A stretch of 64,000 nt of DNA from CAZWEZ01 sp964632795. Lineage in GTDB: Bacteria > Pseudomonadota > Alphaproteobacteria > Rhodospirillales > 2-02-FULL-58-16. The stretch's first letter is position 1; each line of letters begins with the position of its first letter. Location: positions 28,044 to 92,043 of the forward strand of contig CAZWEZ010000003.1 in assembly GCA_964632795.1 (NCBI GenBank). The letters are read 5' to 3'. Positions 1 to 8,680 of this stretch are shown piece by piece. The notes beneath the pieces were generated by a model. That model was not told where the DNA came from and ran no database searches. It saw only the letters and a list, made by a program, of their open reading frames with translations. The position numbers were made by a program, and so were the translations under genes.

Positions 1-212
1 AATGCGGCTAGGGCCAACGCATTTGATGCCGTGCCTGTCACAACAGGGAATGCCGCCAATTCGGTTTCAAAAATCTCAGAAAGCCTGGTTTCCAAATTTA
101 AAGACCACGTATCCTCCCCATAAGATGCGGCGGTGCCGGAATTAGCGGCAACGACGGCGTCCATCACTTCCGGACAAGCGCACGTGACATTGTCTGATGT
201 TAAAAGGGTCAT
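1..212 (-). CDS. Low-specificity L-threonine aldolase, N-terminal part (cut by window edge)
   Basis: Reading leftward from an ATG at 212, the frame stays open for 70 codons to the window edge. It begins MTLLTSDNVTCACPEVMDAV, followed by SGTAASYGEDTW and TGTASNALALAA. This is the N-terminal pattern of PLP-dependent low-specificity threonine aldolases (fold type I, beta-eliminating lyase family), which cleave L-threonine or L-allo-threonine to glycine and acetaldehyde; the lysine that binds PLP lies beyond the edge. The 192 bases upstream (213-404) show no gene. Family call is firm; the substrate is inferred. Confidence 0.8.
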   Translation of the reverse strand, partial: MTLLTSDNVTCACPEVMDAVVAANSGTAASYGEDTWSLNLETRLSEIFETELAAFPVVTGTASNALALAA

Positions 213-404
213 TCTTGAACTCTCTGCTATTTAGTTTGGTGAAAATGAAGATGATGCTTCGGCTTCGAGAAATCGAATACGATTAAGTTGCGCCTGAAGT
301 CAATAAGCTGCTCATCTCCAACTTCTCATGTTGTGAAAGTCTCATGCATCTGGTTCCTCCAGGGTCGAGCTGGCCTGCCCCCACGAACGATACCACTATT
401 TAAG

Positions 405-557
405 TTAGCCTCGATGTCGAGGGAAGGCCTGATCTGGTCGTAGTCCCCATTGAACGAAGACCTGATCAGGCCTTCCCGGGATGATGGTTTCCGGTGCTGG
501 GGGCTTGTACCCCAGTGAGCTGTGTGGCCTTAATCTACGCTCGACGCTAAATTCAGG
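405..557 (-). pseudogene. IS3-type transposase C-terminal remnant
   Basis: Read leftward, the segment encodes RRLRPHSSLGYKPPAPETII and then a short tail ending at a TAA at 405-407. RPHSSLGY-x-PPAPE is the conserved end of IS3/IS481-family integrase-core transposases. No start codon or rest of the gene is present, so this is the stump of a decayed insertion sequence. A near-perfect inverted pair (GGGAAGGCCTGATC and its complement) lies inside it at about 420-475. No terminal repeats or target duplication were recognised. Confidence 0.75.
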
Positions 558-578
558 GGGTGACGTGAATAATTTGTG

Positions 579-1502
579 CTAACAGTCTCGTTCTCGTCTT
601 AGTTCATGGCATGAGCAATGAACGCCGCCGCCGGCCAAAGCGAACATGTCGTAGTCGACCGCGAAGACCTGAAAGCCCTCCTGCTCGAGCTTTGCGTTGA
701 CGCTAATGTTGTGTGACATCGACAAGACGCGCTTGTTGCCGAGGCTGACTAAATTGCCGCCGAGCTTTACACAGTCGGCGTATGACACAACGATCCGTTC
801 GATACCTTGCTGATTCAGCCAATCGATTGCATAGGCCGGAAGGGCATCCTCGCAGACCAGCGCCAGCCCTTTTTCCAGCATGACGACAACGGCGTCCATG
901 TGAACGAACTGGGGCGGGATGGGTACAACGAAGGCTTCCCAATCCATTTCGTGCAGCCAGCCGGCAACCTGTTCCGCGCCAGCCTGTGTGGAGCGATCAC
1001 CAGCCCAGCCCAACAGCGCAATGCCCGGTTTGGCGATGACGAAATCACCACCTTCGAAGTAGTCCGCTGTCACCCACTTCCAGATTGGAATACCCGCGGT
1101 CCGATAGAATTCCGATGTCACCGCGTAGTCGCGCTGGCGTGGTGGGGTCTGAATGCTGGTGATCACGGCTCCCCAAGGAGTCATGAAGCTGGAATCGCGC
1201 GTGAATACACTGCTAGGAAGCCCTTCGTCGGCTTCAACGAAATGACATCGCACGCCGTTGGCCTCGTACACTTCGACCATCTTGCGATGCTGCTGCATCG
1301 CCTTTTGCTTGTCGAAATGAACGCCCGTCTTCTCTTGATTGTTGAAGGTCACTGCGGAAATCGAGTTTAGAGGCACCCAGCGGAAATCGTCGGGCTTCCC
1401 CAACAAGATATCGGTCAGCACGCCGGTTTGCGCTTCGATCCCCCAGCGCACCTCATCCTTCACCAAGCCACTTAGGCCAACTCCACCGTTTATACTATTC
1501 AT
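579..1502 (-). CDS. Amidinotransferase-fold hydrolase (DDAH/arginine deiminase superfamily)
   Basis: A 307-residue cytoplasmic enzyme of the guanidino-group-modifying superfamily. Visible signatures are TRDSSFMTPWG (substrate loop), EGGDF, the catalytic His in FVHMD and the C-terminal nucleophile in AGGGVHC (Cys about 296). The family hydrolyses or transfers amidino groups of arginine-like compounds; dimethylarginine or another guanidino/ureido acid are possible substrates, but none is fixed by the sequence. A close paralog lies at 62954-63859. It is followed after 50 bases upstream by the enolase-superfamily gene, which reads the same way and may be in the same operon. Confidence 0.85.
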   Translation of the reverse strand: MNSINGGVGLSGLVKDEVRWGIEAQTGVLTDILLGKPDDFRWVPLNSISAVTFNNQEKTGVHFDKQKAMQQHRKMVEVYEANGVRCHFVEADEGLPSSVFTRDSSFMTPWGAVITSIQTPPRQRDYAVTSEFYRTAGIPIWKWVTADYFEGGDFVIAKPGIALLGWAGDRSTQAGAEQVAGWLHEMDWEAFVVPIPPQFVHMDAVVVMLEKGLALVCEDALPAYAIDWLNQQGIERIVVSYADCVKLGGNLVSLGNKRVLSMSHNISVNAKLEQEGFQVFAVDYDMFALAGGGVHCSCHELRRERDC

Positions 1503-1552
1503 CTGCGAACCCTTATTCAGATAGGCTCAAGGCTTCACCAGCGTCGTAACGC

Positions 1553-2731
1553 TCAATGGATTGTGTATTTCTTCACAACATCTTTTACCAAATCGACGCC
1601 CAAACCGGGTAAGTTCGGAAGAGGTAAGATACCGTCTACAATCCCAGGTTCGGGCGTGGTGAGTCCTTTCCTCAGAGACGTGGAATGGGCGAGATCTGGA
1701 ACTAGGTAGGATATGTATGGGCAATTCAAAGTCGCTGCTTGAAAGTGTCGGGACGCTGCAGCACTAATGCCCGTCTTATAGCCATGGGGGATGACGACAG
1801 CTCCATACAACGCGGCCAAGTCCGCTATTCGACGCGCTTCAGTGAGGCCGCCACATCGGCTTAGGTCTGGTTGAAGAACATCAACCTTACCTCTCTCCAG
1901 CCACTCACGGCACTCGTAAACGGTAGCAGCCATTTCGCCACCGCCTAACCTAGTCTCGATCCGCTGAGCGAGCTTGTAGTGCCCTTCGATGTCATCTGGC
2001 TGTAGTGTCCCCTCCGCAAAGAATATCCGACAATCCTCAACCCGACGAAGGACCCATAGTGCGTCCCGCCAGTCTGTCCAACGGTCACCGAAATCAAGCA
2101 TTAGTGTAACATCACCACCAAGAAGTTTTCGCGCGTCTTTGATGCACGTTACAACCTCTGGATCTGAAATATGTTCTCCATGCCCGATCTCCATTTTGAA
2201 AGCCCGAAAACCTAGATCCAACGCTTGTCCGAACATGCGGTTGAATACTTTCATTAGTTCAGCAGCATCTCGATCTTGTCCTTTACCAGGGTAGATGGGC
2301 GCGTAAGGTTTGATCTCCTGACGGTGAACACCGCCAAGTAATTGATATACTGGTCGGCCAAGTTGCTTTCCTACTAAGTCATACAAGGCAATGTCGACAG
2401 CAGACAACGCATGGATCCCGATACCACGCCGACCATGATACTGCGTCCCATCGTAGAGATCGTTATACAAAGCCCGAATTTCGAATGGATCTCGTCCGAT
2501 CAACATTCCTCGCAATCCTTTACTCCATGCGTGGGAATCTTGCATCATAACAAGATCTCGAACCACTTCTGGCGGGGCATCGGCTTCCCCGATGCCAACC
2601 CTGCCCTCGCCATCAGTTATCCGCACAATGGCAGTTTCAGTTGAGCAGTCGATGTCTGTTGGATCATTGGCGATCCGTAATATCAGAACATCCACCTCAG
2701 AAATACAACTCTTAGTTAAATTTATTGACAT
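1553..2731 (-). CDS. Mandelate racemase/muconate lactonizing enzyme family protein
   Basis: A 392-residue enolase-superfamily enzyme with an N-terminal capping domain and a C-terminal barrel. Metal-ligand candidates appear in order: D in LMLDFGD, E in FFAEGTLQ and E in GGGEMA, followed by D in LQPDLSRCGG and H in IPHGYKTG, which would form the His-Asp dyad of the mandelate-racemase subgroup. The Lys position reads FKMEIG, so the usual KxK is only half present. Sugar-acid dehydration or racemisation is typical of the subgroup; the substrate is unknown. A GGAGG ribosome binding site precedes the ATG at 2731. It probably co-transcribes with the DDAH-like gene downstream. Confidence 0.85.
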   Translation of the reverse strand: MSINLTKSCISEVDVLILRIANDPTDIDCSTETAIVRITDGEGRVGIGEADAPPEVVRDLVMMQDSHAWSKGLRGMLIGRDPFEIRALYNDLYDGTQYHGRRGIGIHALSAVDIALYDLVGKQLGRPVYQLLGGVHRQEIKPYAPIYPGKGQDRDAAELMKVFNRMFGQALDLGFRAFKMEIGHGEHISDPEVVTCIKDARKLLGGDVTLMLDFGDRWTDWRDALWVLRRVEDCRIFFAEGTLQPDDIEGHYKLAQRIETRLGGGEMAATVYECREWLERGKVDVLQPDLSRCGGLTEARRIADLAALYGAVVIPHGYKTGISAAASRHFQAATLNCPYISYLVPDLAHSTSLRKGLTTPEPGIVDGILPLPNLPGLGVDLVKDVVKKYTIH

Positions 2732-2806
2732 CTTGCCTCCGCCTCAGCATGAAAATTGGTCCATTGTATGTCGACAGAAGAATCGTAACTGCTCACCCCG
2801 GCAGGG

Positions 2807-3013
2807 CTACGCTGGCATGAAGATGGAGTTTCCGTCAAGAGTGGCGCGGATGGCTTGGAGGACGGAGAGGCCGTTTTGGCGGCCAGTGTCGATGACGGAA
2901 CGGACAGCGGCGAAGAGCTAGCCACCCCATTGGGAACGGAAGCCGTTGGTTACCTTGCGGAAAACGACACTGGGACGCAGCGCCCGTTCGTAGGCGTTGT
3001 TGGTGTTCCGCCG
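2807..3013 (-). pseudogene. IS66-type transposase C-terminal remnant
   Basis: Read leftward the frame gives NNAYERALRPSVVFRKVTNG, FRSQWGG, an in-frame TAG at 2918-2920, then LFAAVRSVIDTGRQNGLSVL and a final TAG at 2807-2809. ERALRP-x-V-x-RKVTNGFRS is the signature end of IS66-type transposases. The internal stop, the stop just upstream (3014-3016) and the lack of the rest of the gene show it is dead. It sits in the 545-base gap between divergent genes; the remaining part (3014-3248) holds AT-rich sequence without a gene. Confidence 0.75.
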
Positions 3014-3248
3014 TCATCCTGGTTCGGAGGCGACTTCAGCCATGTCCGCATCCCTTTTCGCTCGCCGATCTAGCTCGATCCCCCGGACCACTTTTCCCAT
3101 TGTAGGTCAAATCCCAACAAAATAATTGTCTACAACAATATTTTACAACGTTTGAGTGCTCTGAATTAAGAAATGGGATAACAATTAACTTGTTGAAATT
3201 AATTAATTTTCTAGGCACTCCGCTTCATCTTCTTAAAAAAAATCGGCC

Positions 3249-3277
3249 TTGACGCAAAATTTGTATACATGTTACAT
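3249..3277 (+). promoter_or_regulatory. Candidate sigma-70 promoter with overlapping TTGTATACAT operator
   Basis: TTGACG (3249-3254) and TTACAT (3272-3277) are 17 bases apart, about 40 bases upstream of the amidohydrolase start. The spacer holds TTGTATACAT (3261-3270) with a perfect TGTATACA core. FadR-subfamily GntR regulators bind short palindromes of the TxGT-N-ACxA type, and a GntR/FCD regulator is encoded at 10004, so autoregulation of the locus is a reasonable inference. Confidence 0.4.
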
Positions 3278-3315
3278 TGCCTTCGCCACGAGATAAATGC
3301 CTTGAGGTTGGATGG

Positions 3316-4524
3316 ATGAATAAAGGTCCTTTCGGTCTTTACCCGGATATCGCTCAGAAGCTAATCGAGGTGCGGCGCTTGATTCACGAGCGTCCGGAAT
3401 TATCCCACGAAGAACATGAAACCTCTGCCCTGGTACGCCGGGAGTTGGAAGCTGTTGGACTTTCCGACCTAATCGGCTTGGCTGGCACGGGCATAATCGT
3501 GAACATCAAAGGTGAGGCCGGGCCATCGAACACGACTCTCGCCCTTCGAGCCGACCTGGATGCCCTTCCGATCACCGAGCGCACACGCCTCTCCTATAAG
3601 TCCAAGCGGCCTGCGGTCATGCACGCCTGCGGGCACGACACCCACACGGCGATGGTCCTGGCTGTCGCGCTAACCTTCCAGCGCCGGCGGGAAAGCTTCC
3701 AAGGTGTCGTCCGCTGCATCTTTCAGCCGGCCGAGGAAGCCGAGCCCTTGGGGGGACGGCAGATCGTCGAGCAAGGCCACATCAACGACGTCGATGGTGT
3801 CATCGGCATCCACGTCGATCCCTTGATCGAAAAAGGACGGATCGGGGTCGCTCCCGGCGTCTACTCCTGCACCTCGGATGAGTTTGACATCGAAGTCCTC
3901 GGCAGATCGAGCCACGGCGGCCGGCCGCACGAAGGTGTGGACGCCATCGTCATCGCCTGTGGCATCGTTCAGGAGGTTCAGAAGGTTCCCTCCCGCCAGA
4001 GCGACCCAACCGTTCCACTCATCATCACGGTTGGATCGTTTCACGGCGGGAGCGCCCATAACATTGTGGCCGAACGCGTGAACCTCAAAGGGACCATCCG
4101 CGCTGGCGATAAAACCGTGCGGGCCCTCGCCCATGAACGCCTTTGCACCATCGCCGAAGCCCTCGCGAAAGCACACGGCGGGAAGGCGGTCGTCACAATT
4201 CGCGATGGCGAACCGGCAATCGAGAACCATCCAGCAATGGTGGAACTCATCCGAAGGGCTGGCAACGAGGTAGGCGGCGATGAAACGGTCTTCGCGGCGC
4301 CCCGCTGGACAGCGAGCGACGATTTCGGCTTCTACGCGCAGCAGAAACCAAGTGTTTATTTCCGCCTTGGAGTCCGTAACGAACAACAGGGCTGCATCCA
4401 CCCGCTGCATCACCCCGAGTTCACGGTGGATGAGGACGCGTTGACGCTAGGCGCCGCCGTCCTCGTGCGGGCCACCGAGTTGTTCCTGAGCGAACCGCGA
4501 AACAGCCAACAGTCATGGGAATGA
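3316..4524 (+). CDS. M20 family amidohydrolase (hippurate/IAA-amino-acid hydrolase type)
   Basis: A 402-residue zinc peptidase-family enzyme that hydrolyses an N-acyl amino acid or similar amide. Ligand motifs are HACGHDTHTAM, FQPAEEAEPLGG, GIHVDP and the C-terminal CIHPLHHPEF; the inserted dimerisation domain is present. I chose the ATG at 3316 (GAGGTTGG just upstream) over an in-frame TTG at 3277 that overlaps the proposed -10 element. It is the first gene of a rightward run that overlaps the DoeA-like gene by 10 bases. In ectoine-type loci a deacetylase acts after ring opening, so removal of an N-acetyl group from a diaminobutyrate derivative is a fair guess. Confidence 0.85.
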   Translation: MNKGPFGLYPDIAQKLIEVRRLIHERPELSHEEHETSALVRRELEAVGLSDLIGLAGTGIIVNIKGEAGPSNTTLALRADLDALPITERTRLSYKSKRPAVMHACGHDTHTAMVLAVALTFQRRRESFQGVVRCIFQPAEEAEPLGGRQIVEQGHINDVDGVIGIHVDPLIEKGRIGVAPGVYSCTSDEFDIEVLGRSSHGGRPHEGVDAIVIACGIVQEVQKVPSRQSDPTVPLIITVGSFHGGSAHNIVAERVNLKGTIRAGDKTVRALAHERLCTIAEALAKAHGGKAVVTIRDGEPAIENHPAMVELIRRAGNEVGGDETVFAAPRWTASDDFGFYAQQKPSVYFRLGVRNEQQGCIHPLHHPEFTVDEDALTLGAAVLVRATELFLSEPRNSQQSWE

Positions 4525-5696
4525 ACGGGATGTCCAAGCCTTATATTCACTTCAGCCGCGAGGAATTTGCCGAACGCCAGGCCAAGGTAAGAACAAAGCT
4601 TGTCGAACTTGGCTTGGACGGTCTTCTCCTATTCAAGATCGAGGATATGTACTGGCTGTGCGGTCTAGACACCGACGGTTTCTGCATCTTTCATAACATG
4701 TTCATTGGGGTGAATGGCGAACTCACCCACGTCACGCGGAATGCTGATCTCGCAAATCTGAACTACTCGTCGATCTGCAAGGACATCCGGGTCTGGATCG
4801 ATGCCGAGAACAATCCCAAGTCAAAAGCCATATTAGACATGCTGGCCAGCCACGGCATGCAGGGCAAGCGAGTTGGAATCCAACTGGATACCATGGGACT
4901 TACCCCACGTCTTTATGAGGAGATCAAGGCGGAACTCGACGGCTGGTGCACGCTGGTCGACGTCCCCGATTTCATTCGCGATATGCGCCTGGTGAAGAGC
5001 CCGCAGGAGCTCGATTATCTCCGCAAAGCCGGTGAAATCATGGACCAGGTGCGAGACGTGGCGATAGAGGTCACCCACCCTGGCGCTTTCGAGGGTGATA
5101 TTTACGGCAGCATCTATAACGAGCTTTTCCGGCTCGGCGGTGATCTCCCCGCGCACATTCCGCCCATTGGCTCCGGCGATTCAGCCCTTAACATGCGCTA
5201 CACGACGAAACGCGACTACATCAAGGAAAATGATCAAGTAACACATGAACTTGGCGTGGGCTATCGGCATTATCATGCCGCAGATATGTTCGTCGTGTTA
5301 ACTGGGCCCAAGATTGACGACCGCCACCTCAAGATGCATGAAGCCTGCGTCGATGCGCTGGTGGCGATTCAGGCGGCAACACGGCCTGGAAATATCGTGG
5401 ATGACATGTTCGAGGCGCATCGCAAGGCCTTTGCGAAGCATGGCTACGAGCACGCAATCATAAACGCGTGTGGCTACACCATGGGCGCCTGCTGGCCTCC
5501 TACTTGGATGGAGCAACCCCAAATTTTCGCCGGAAACTCAACGGTGATCGAACCGAACATGACATTCTTTACCCACATGATCCTGATTGATCACGAGAGC
5601 GGACTGACGATGTCCCTCGGTGAACAAAACATCGTCACTGATGGGGCGCCGGAAATCATCACTCACGTACCACGCGAACCGATTATCAGGAATTGA
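4515..5696 (+). CDS. eutD: DoeA/EutD-like creatinase-fold (M24) hydrolase
   Basis: A 393-residue pita-bread-fold protein. In true M24 metallopeptidases the first metal motif is DxG with a second Asp 11 residues later; here it reads HELGVGYRHYHA, losing both aspartates, as in the creatinase/ectoine-hydrolase branch that works without metal. EPNMTFFTH and SLGEQNIV mark the rest of the site. DoeA (EutD) opens the ectoine ring to N-acetyl-diaminobutyrate. The neighbouring EhuABCD importer and EutA-like gene support the assignment, though a related cyclic or amide substrate is possible. The start may instead be the ATG at 4530 (MSKPYIHF), just after the preceding stop. Confidence 0.7.
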   Translation: MGMNGMSKPYIHFSREEFAERQAKVRTKLVELGLDGLLLFKIEDMYWLCGLDTDGFCIFHNMFIGVNGELTHVTRNADLANLNYSSICKDIRVWIDAENNPKSKAILDMLASHGMQGKRVGIQLDTMGLTPRLYEEIKAELDGWCTLVDVPDFIRDMRLVKSPQELDYLRKAGEIMDQVRDVAIEVTHPGAFEGDIYGSIYNELFRLGGDLPAHIPPIGSGDSALNMRYTTKRDYIKENDQVTHELGVGYRHYHAADMFVVLTGPKIDDRHLKMHEACVDALVAIQAATRPGNIVDDMFEAHRKAFAKHGYEHAIINACGYTMGACWPPTWMEQPQIFAGNSTVIEPNMTFFTHMILIDHESGLTMSLGEQNIVTDGAPEIITHVPREPIIRN

Positions 5697-5737
5697 GGAA
5701 TTCGCAAGCTAAACCGAAATAGGCCTGGAGCCACTGC

Positions 5738-6523
5738 ATGCCCGAGCCCCGCACCATCGGAACCAAAGCAATCCAAACCAAGAAGGTGGCGTTCGATTAT
5801 GCCTTGAACTCCGGCTCGGCCGACCATCACATTGGCTTGATTACGCTTTCGACCGACTATCTGAGCGAAGCGGAGTTTTCGAGGGTGGCGCCATTAGGTG
5901 AGATCGCCATTCACGCCACCCGAGTGCGGGCGGTTAACCCGGTTACGGCGGAAAACCTGCGTACCATGGGGCCGCTTCTAACCGAGGCCGCCAGCCTGCT
6001 TCCGGACGAACTGGATGCCATCGCTTACTGCTGTACGTCCGGGACGGTGGCGATTGGTGACGAGACGGTCAGCGAACAGATCCACGTGGCCAAGCCTGAG
6101 GTTCCGGTCACCACACCGATCGGTGGTGCCGTGCTCGCCATGCATCGACTCGGCATGTCGCGTGTGACGCTTGTGACCCCATACGTCGATCCTATCAACC
6201 AGGCGATGCGCAATTTTTTAGAGGCTAATGGGGTCCAGGTCTTGAACATTGCAAGTTTTTGTCTGGAGAGCGACCTCGACATGGTTCGCTTGCCGCCCGA
6301 AGCGATCCGGCAGGCCGCGATCGAGGCCCTTCACGACGACGCCGAGGGATTGTTCATTTCCTGCACGGCGATCCGTGCTCTTGAAGTGGTCGAATCCATT
6401 GAGCGCGACTTGGGTAAACCTGCTTTAAGTGCGATGCAGACATTGATTTGGAACACACTGCGAGGAGCGGGATACGAAAAGGGGATCGAAGGATATGGCC
6501 GCTTATTCCACCTTCCAATCTAA
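5738..6523 (+). CDS. eutA: EutA-like Asp/Glu racemase-superfamily protein (maleate isomerase/arylmalonate decarboxylase type)
   Basis: A 261-residue two-domain protein with the paired-cysteine layout of the superfamily: AYCCTSGT in the first half and LFISCTAIRA in the second, the two cysteines expected to act as an acid/base pair across the cleft. GLITLSTDY near the N-terminus and TPYVDPINQAM are typical of maleate isomerase and EutA proteins. EutA belongs to ectoine-utilisation operons and is placed next to ehu genes there, as here; its exact reaction is not settled. It lies 41 bases after the DoeA-like gene and 76 before the ATPase gene. Confidence 0.75.
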   Translation: MPEPRTIGTKAIQTKKVAFDYALNSGSADHHIGLITLSTDYLSEAEFSRVAPLGEIAIHATRVRAVNPVTAENLRTMGPLLTEAASLLPDELDAIAYCCTSGTVAIGDETVSEQIHVAKPEVPVTTPIGGAVLAMHRLGMSRVTLVTPYVDPINQAMRNFLEANGVQVLNIASFCLESDLDMVRLPPEAIRQAAIEALHDDAEGLFISCTAIRALEVVESIERDLGKPALSAMQTLIWNTLRGAGYEKGIEGYGRLFHLPI

Positions 6524-6599
6524 CGGCCTTAGACCGGAAGCGATTGGGCGTGCATCGGCCGCGTTCGGAAGCGAGAACGAGATCTAGGAAGAATGATCC

Positions 6600-7412
6600 A
6601 TGGGAATTGGTACCGTTGATGCCGGTGCACGAGACTACATTCGTTTCGAAAATGCATCCAAGAGCTTTGGCGATCACTCCGTTCTGCGCGAGCTGACGTT
6701 CAACATCGCAGCCGGCGAGAAGCTCGCGCTGATCGGCCCCAGTGGTTCAGGCAAGACCACGATCTTGCGCATCTTGATGACCCTGGAACCGATCGACTCC
6801 GGGGTTATTACGGTCGACGGAGAATATCTCTGGCATATCGAGAGGAACGGCTTCCTGATTCCTGCTGACGAGAAGCATCTACGCAAGATGCGCCGAAAGA
6901 TCGGCATGGTCTTTCAGCAATTCAACCTCTTCCCGCACATGACAACTCTCCAGAACGTCGCCGAACCTCCAGTACTCTCTCTGGGCCTGTCGAAACAGGA
7001 GGCGCGGCAGCGGGCGGTGGAGTTGCTCGACCAGGTCGGGCTCGAGGACAAGCTTCATTCTTATCCCTCACAGCTTTCAGGCGGTCAGAAACAACGCGTT
7101 GCGATCGCCCGTGCCTTGGCCATGCAGCCGAAGATCATGCTTTTTGATGAGGTGACTTCCGCCCTCGATCCCGAGCTTGTGGAAGAAGTGTTGAACGTCC
7201 TGCGGGTGATCGCGAACGAAACCAACATCACGATGCTGCTCGTAACCCATGAGATGAGCTTTGCTCACGATATCGCCGATCGTGTGCTGTTCCTCGACGA
7301 TGGACGAATCGTCGAGGAAGGGCCACCCGACGTCATCTTCAGTAACCCGAAAGAGGAACGTACGGGGGCCTTTCTGCGCAAGATCATCGCCGCGGGACGG
7401 CGACTAACGTAA
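6600..7412 (+). CDS. ehuA: Ectoine/polar amino acid ABC transporter ATPase (EhuA type)
   Basis: A 270-residue ABC ATPase of the polar amino acid (PAAT) class. Walker A is GPSGSGKTT, the Q-loop is MVFQQFNLFPH, the signature is LSGGQKQR, Walker B is IMLFDEVTSALDPE and the H-loop is LLVTHEM. An insert around WHIERNGFLIPADEKHLR is typical of EhuA and close relatives. Gene order ATPase, binding protein, permease, permease is the ehuABCD order. It energises uptake through the two membrane subunits at 8681 and 9347. Confidence 0.85.
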   Translation: MGIGTVDAGARDYIRFENASKSFGDHSVLRELTFNIAAGEKLALIGPSGSGKTTILRILMTLEPIDSGVITVDGEYLWHIERNGFLIPADEKHLRKMRRKIGMVFQQFNLFPHMTTLQNVAEPPVLSLGLSKQEARQRAVELLDQVGLEDKLHSYPSQLSGGQKQRVAIARALAMQPKIMLFDEVTSALDPELVEEVLNVLRVIANETNITMLLVTHEMSFAHDIADRVLFLDDGRIVEEGPPDVIFSNPKEERTGAFLRKIIAAGRRLT

Positions 7413-7522
7413 TCAGTGGAACTACCAACTGTCGAACAACGACAGAGAAATTGTGAGAATTGTGAGATGGGAAAATAAGGAAAACCTATCCTTGGCGATC
7501 GTAAAATTAGGAGGAAAGGATC

Positions 7523-8389
7523 ATGTTCGATATCAAAATCACTAGGTTCTTCAAGATCTGCTCCGGGATGGTAATCTGTGCCGCCCTTGTCATGACCCTG
7601 AGCAGTCCTGTTAAGGCCCAAAGCACGCTCGAGAAAATCCGTGATCAAGGTTATGCTACCATCGGCATGGCCAACGAGCCGCCATGGACGGCGATTGCTT
7701 CGGATGGAAAGATCACGGGAGCAGGCCCCGAGATCGTGCGCTCCGTTCTCAAGATGATGGGGGTGCAGGACGTTAAGGGTCATATCCTCGAGTATGGAGC
7801 AATGATCCCGGCGTTGCAGGCCGAGAGAATCGATTTGATCTCGGCCGGCGTTCTGTTCATGAAACCTGTGCGTTGTGAAGCGATTCTCTTCTCTCTCCCC
7901 GACATTTGCGACGGCGAAGGCTTCGCCGTGAAGGCTGGCAATCCGCACGGGCTCAAAAGCTACGCCGACGTGGCGAGGGCAAACGTGAAGATCGGCGTGT
8001 GCGGCGGCTGTACCGAGGAACAATATGCGCGTGAAGCCGGGGTCGCGGACTCAAATATCGTAATCTCTCCCGACGGTCAGAGCGGCGCCAAGATGTTGCA
8101 GGATGGGCGCATCGACGTGTACGCGCTGCCTGCCTCCTCGATAGTAGACCTCTTAAGCAAGTTCGGTGATAAGAACTTGGAGGCGGTAACGCCGGTTGAA
8201 GGTGTGCCGGTAGGATGCACCGGTGTTGGATTCCGTAAGGCCGACCGGGAGTTTCGGGATAGCTATGATCAAATGTTTCTCAAGCTGAAAGCGTCTGGCG
8301 AATACAGTCGCATCATGGCGACGTTCAACTTTCCCGATACCCTGGAGGCTACCACTAGCCGCAAGGAACTCTGTGGAGGGCCAAACTGA
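7523..8389 (+). CDS. ehuB: Ectoine/hydroxyectoine-binding periplasmic protein (EhuB type)
   Basis: A 288-residue exported solute-binding protein with a signal peptide ending near SSPVKAQ. It follows the EhuB pattern through its whole length: ANEPPW, EYGAMIP, LFMKPVRC, GGCTEEQ, DGQSGAKMLQDGRIDVY. From memory of the Sinorhizobium EhuB structure, ectoine is held by Glu21, Phe24, Tyr60, Phe80, Arg85 and Thr133; the equivalents here are Glu, Trp, Tyr, Phe, Arg and Thr, so only Phe24 changes, to another aromatic. A strong AGGAGG site precedes the ATG. The 110-base gap upstream has a direct repeat AATTGTGAG. Confidence 0.87.
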   Translation: MFDIKITRFFKICSGMVICAALVMTLSSPVKAQSTLEKIRDQGYATIGMANEPPWTAIASDGKITGAGPEIVRSVLKMMGVQDVKGHILEYGAMIPALQAERIDLISAGVLFMKPVRCEAILFSLPDICDGEGFAVKAGNPHGLKSYADVARANVKIGVCGGCTEEQYAREAGVADSNIVISPDGQSGAKMLQDGRIDVYALPASSIVDLLSKFGDKNLEAVTPVEGVPVGCTGVGFRKADREFRDSYDQMFLKLKASGEYSRIMATFNFPDTLEATTSRKELCGGPN

Positions 8390-8680
8390 CCCCGATGATG
8401 CTGTGCGTGGCCGAGTGGGCATGCCCCCATGGCCGGTCTTGTTCCGGTTCACGACAACTGTGGCTCTCATGCCGCGGACTAGGAACGTGAGCGGTAAGGC
8501 ATGTCCACCGGCCGTCGCTTTTCGAAACCGACGTTCCTTGGGAGGACTAGACGACCTTCGAAGTGATCTTCCAGAAATGCTCTACCTCGAGAATCCGCGT
8601 GAACCGTCGCCGCATGAGGATCGTGGTGTTCTCTCTTTGCCATAGGACAGAGATCTGAAGGGCTTGAAAAGGGCACTCGT

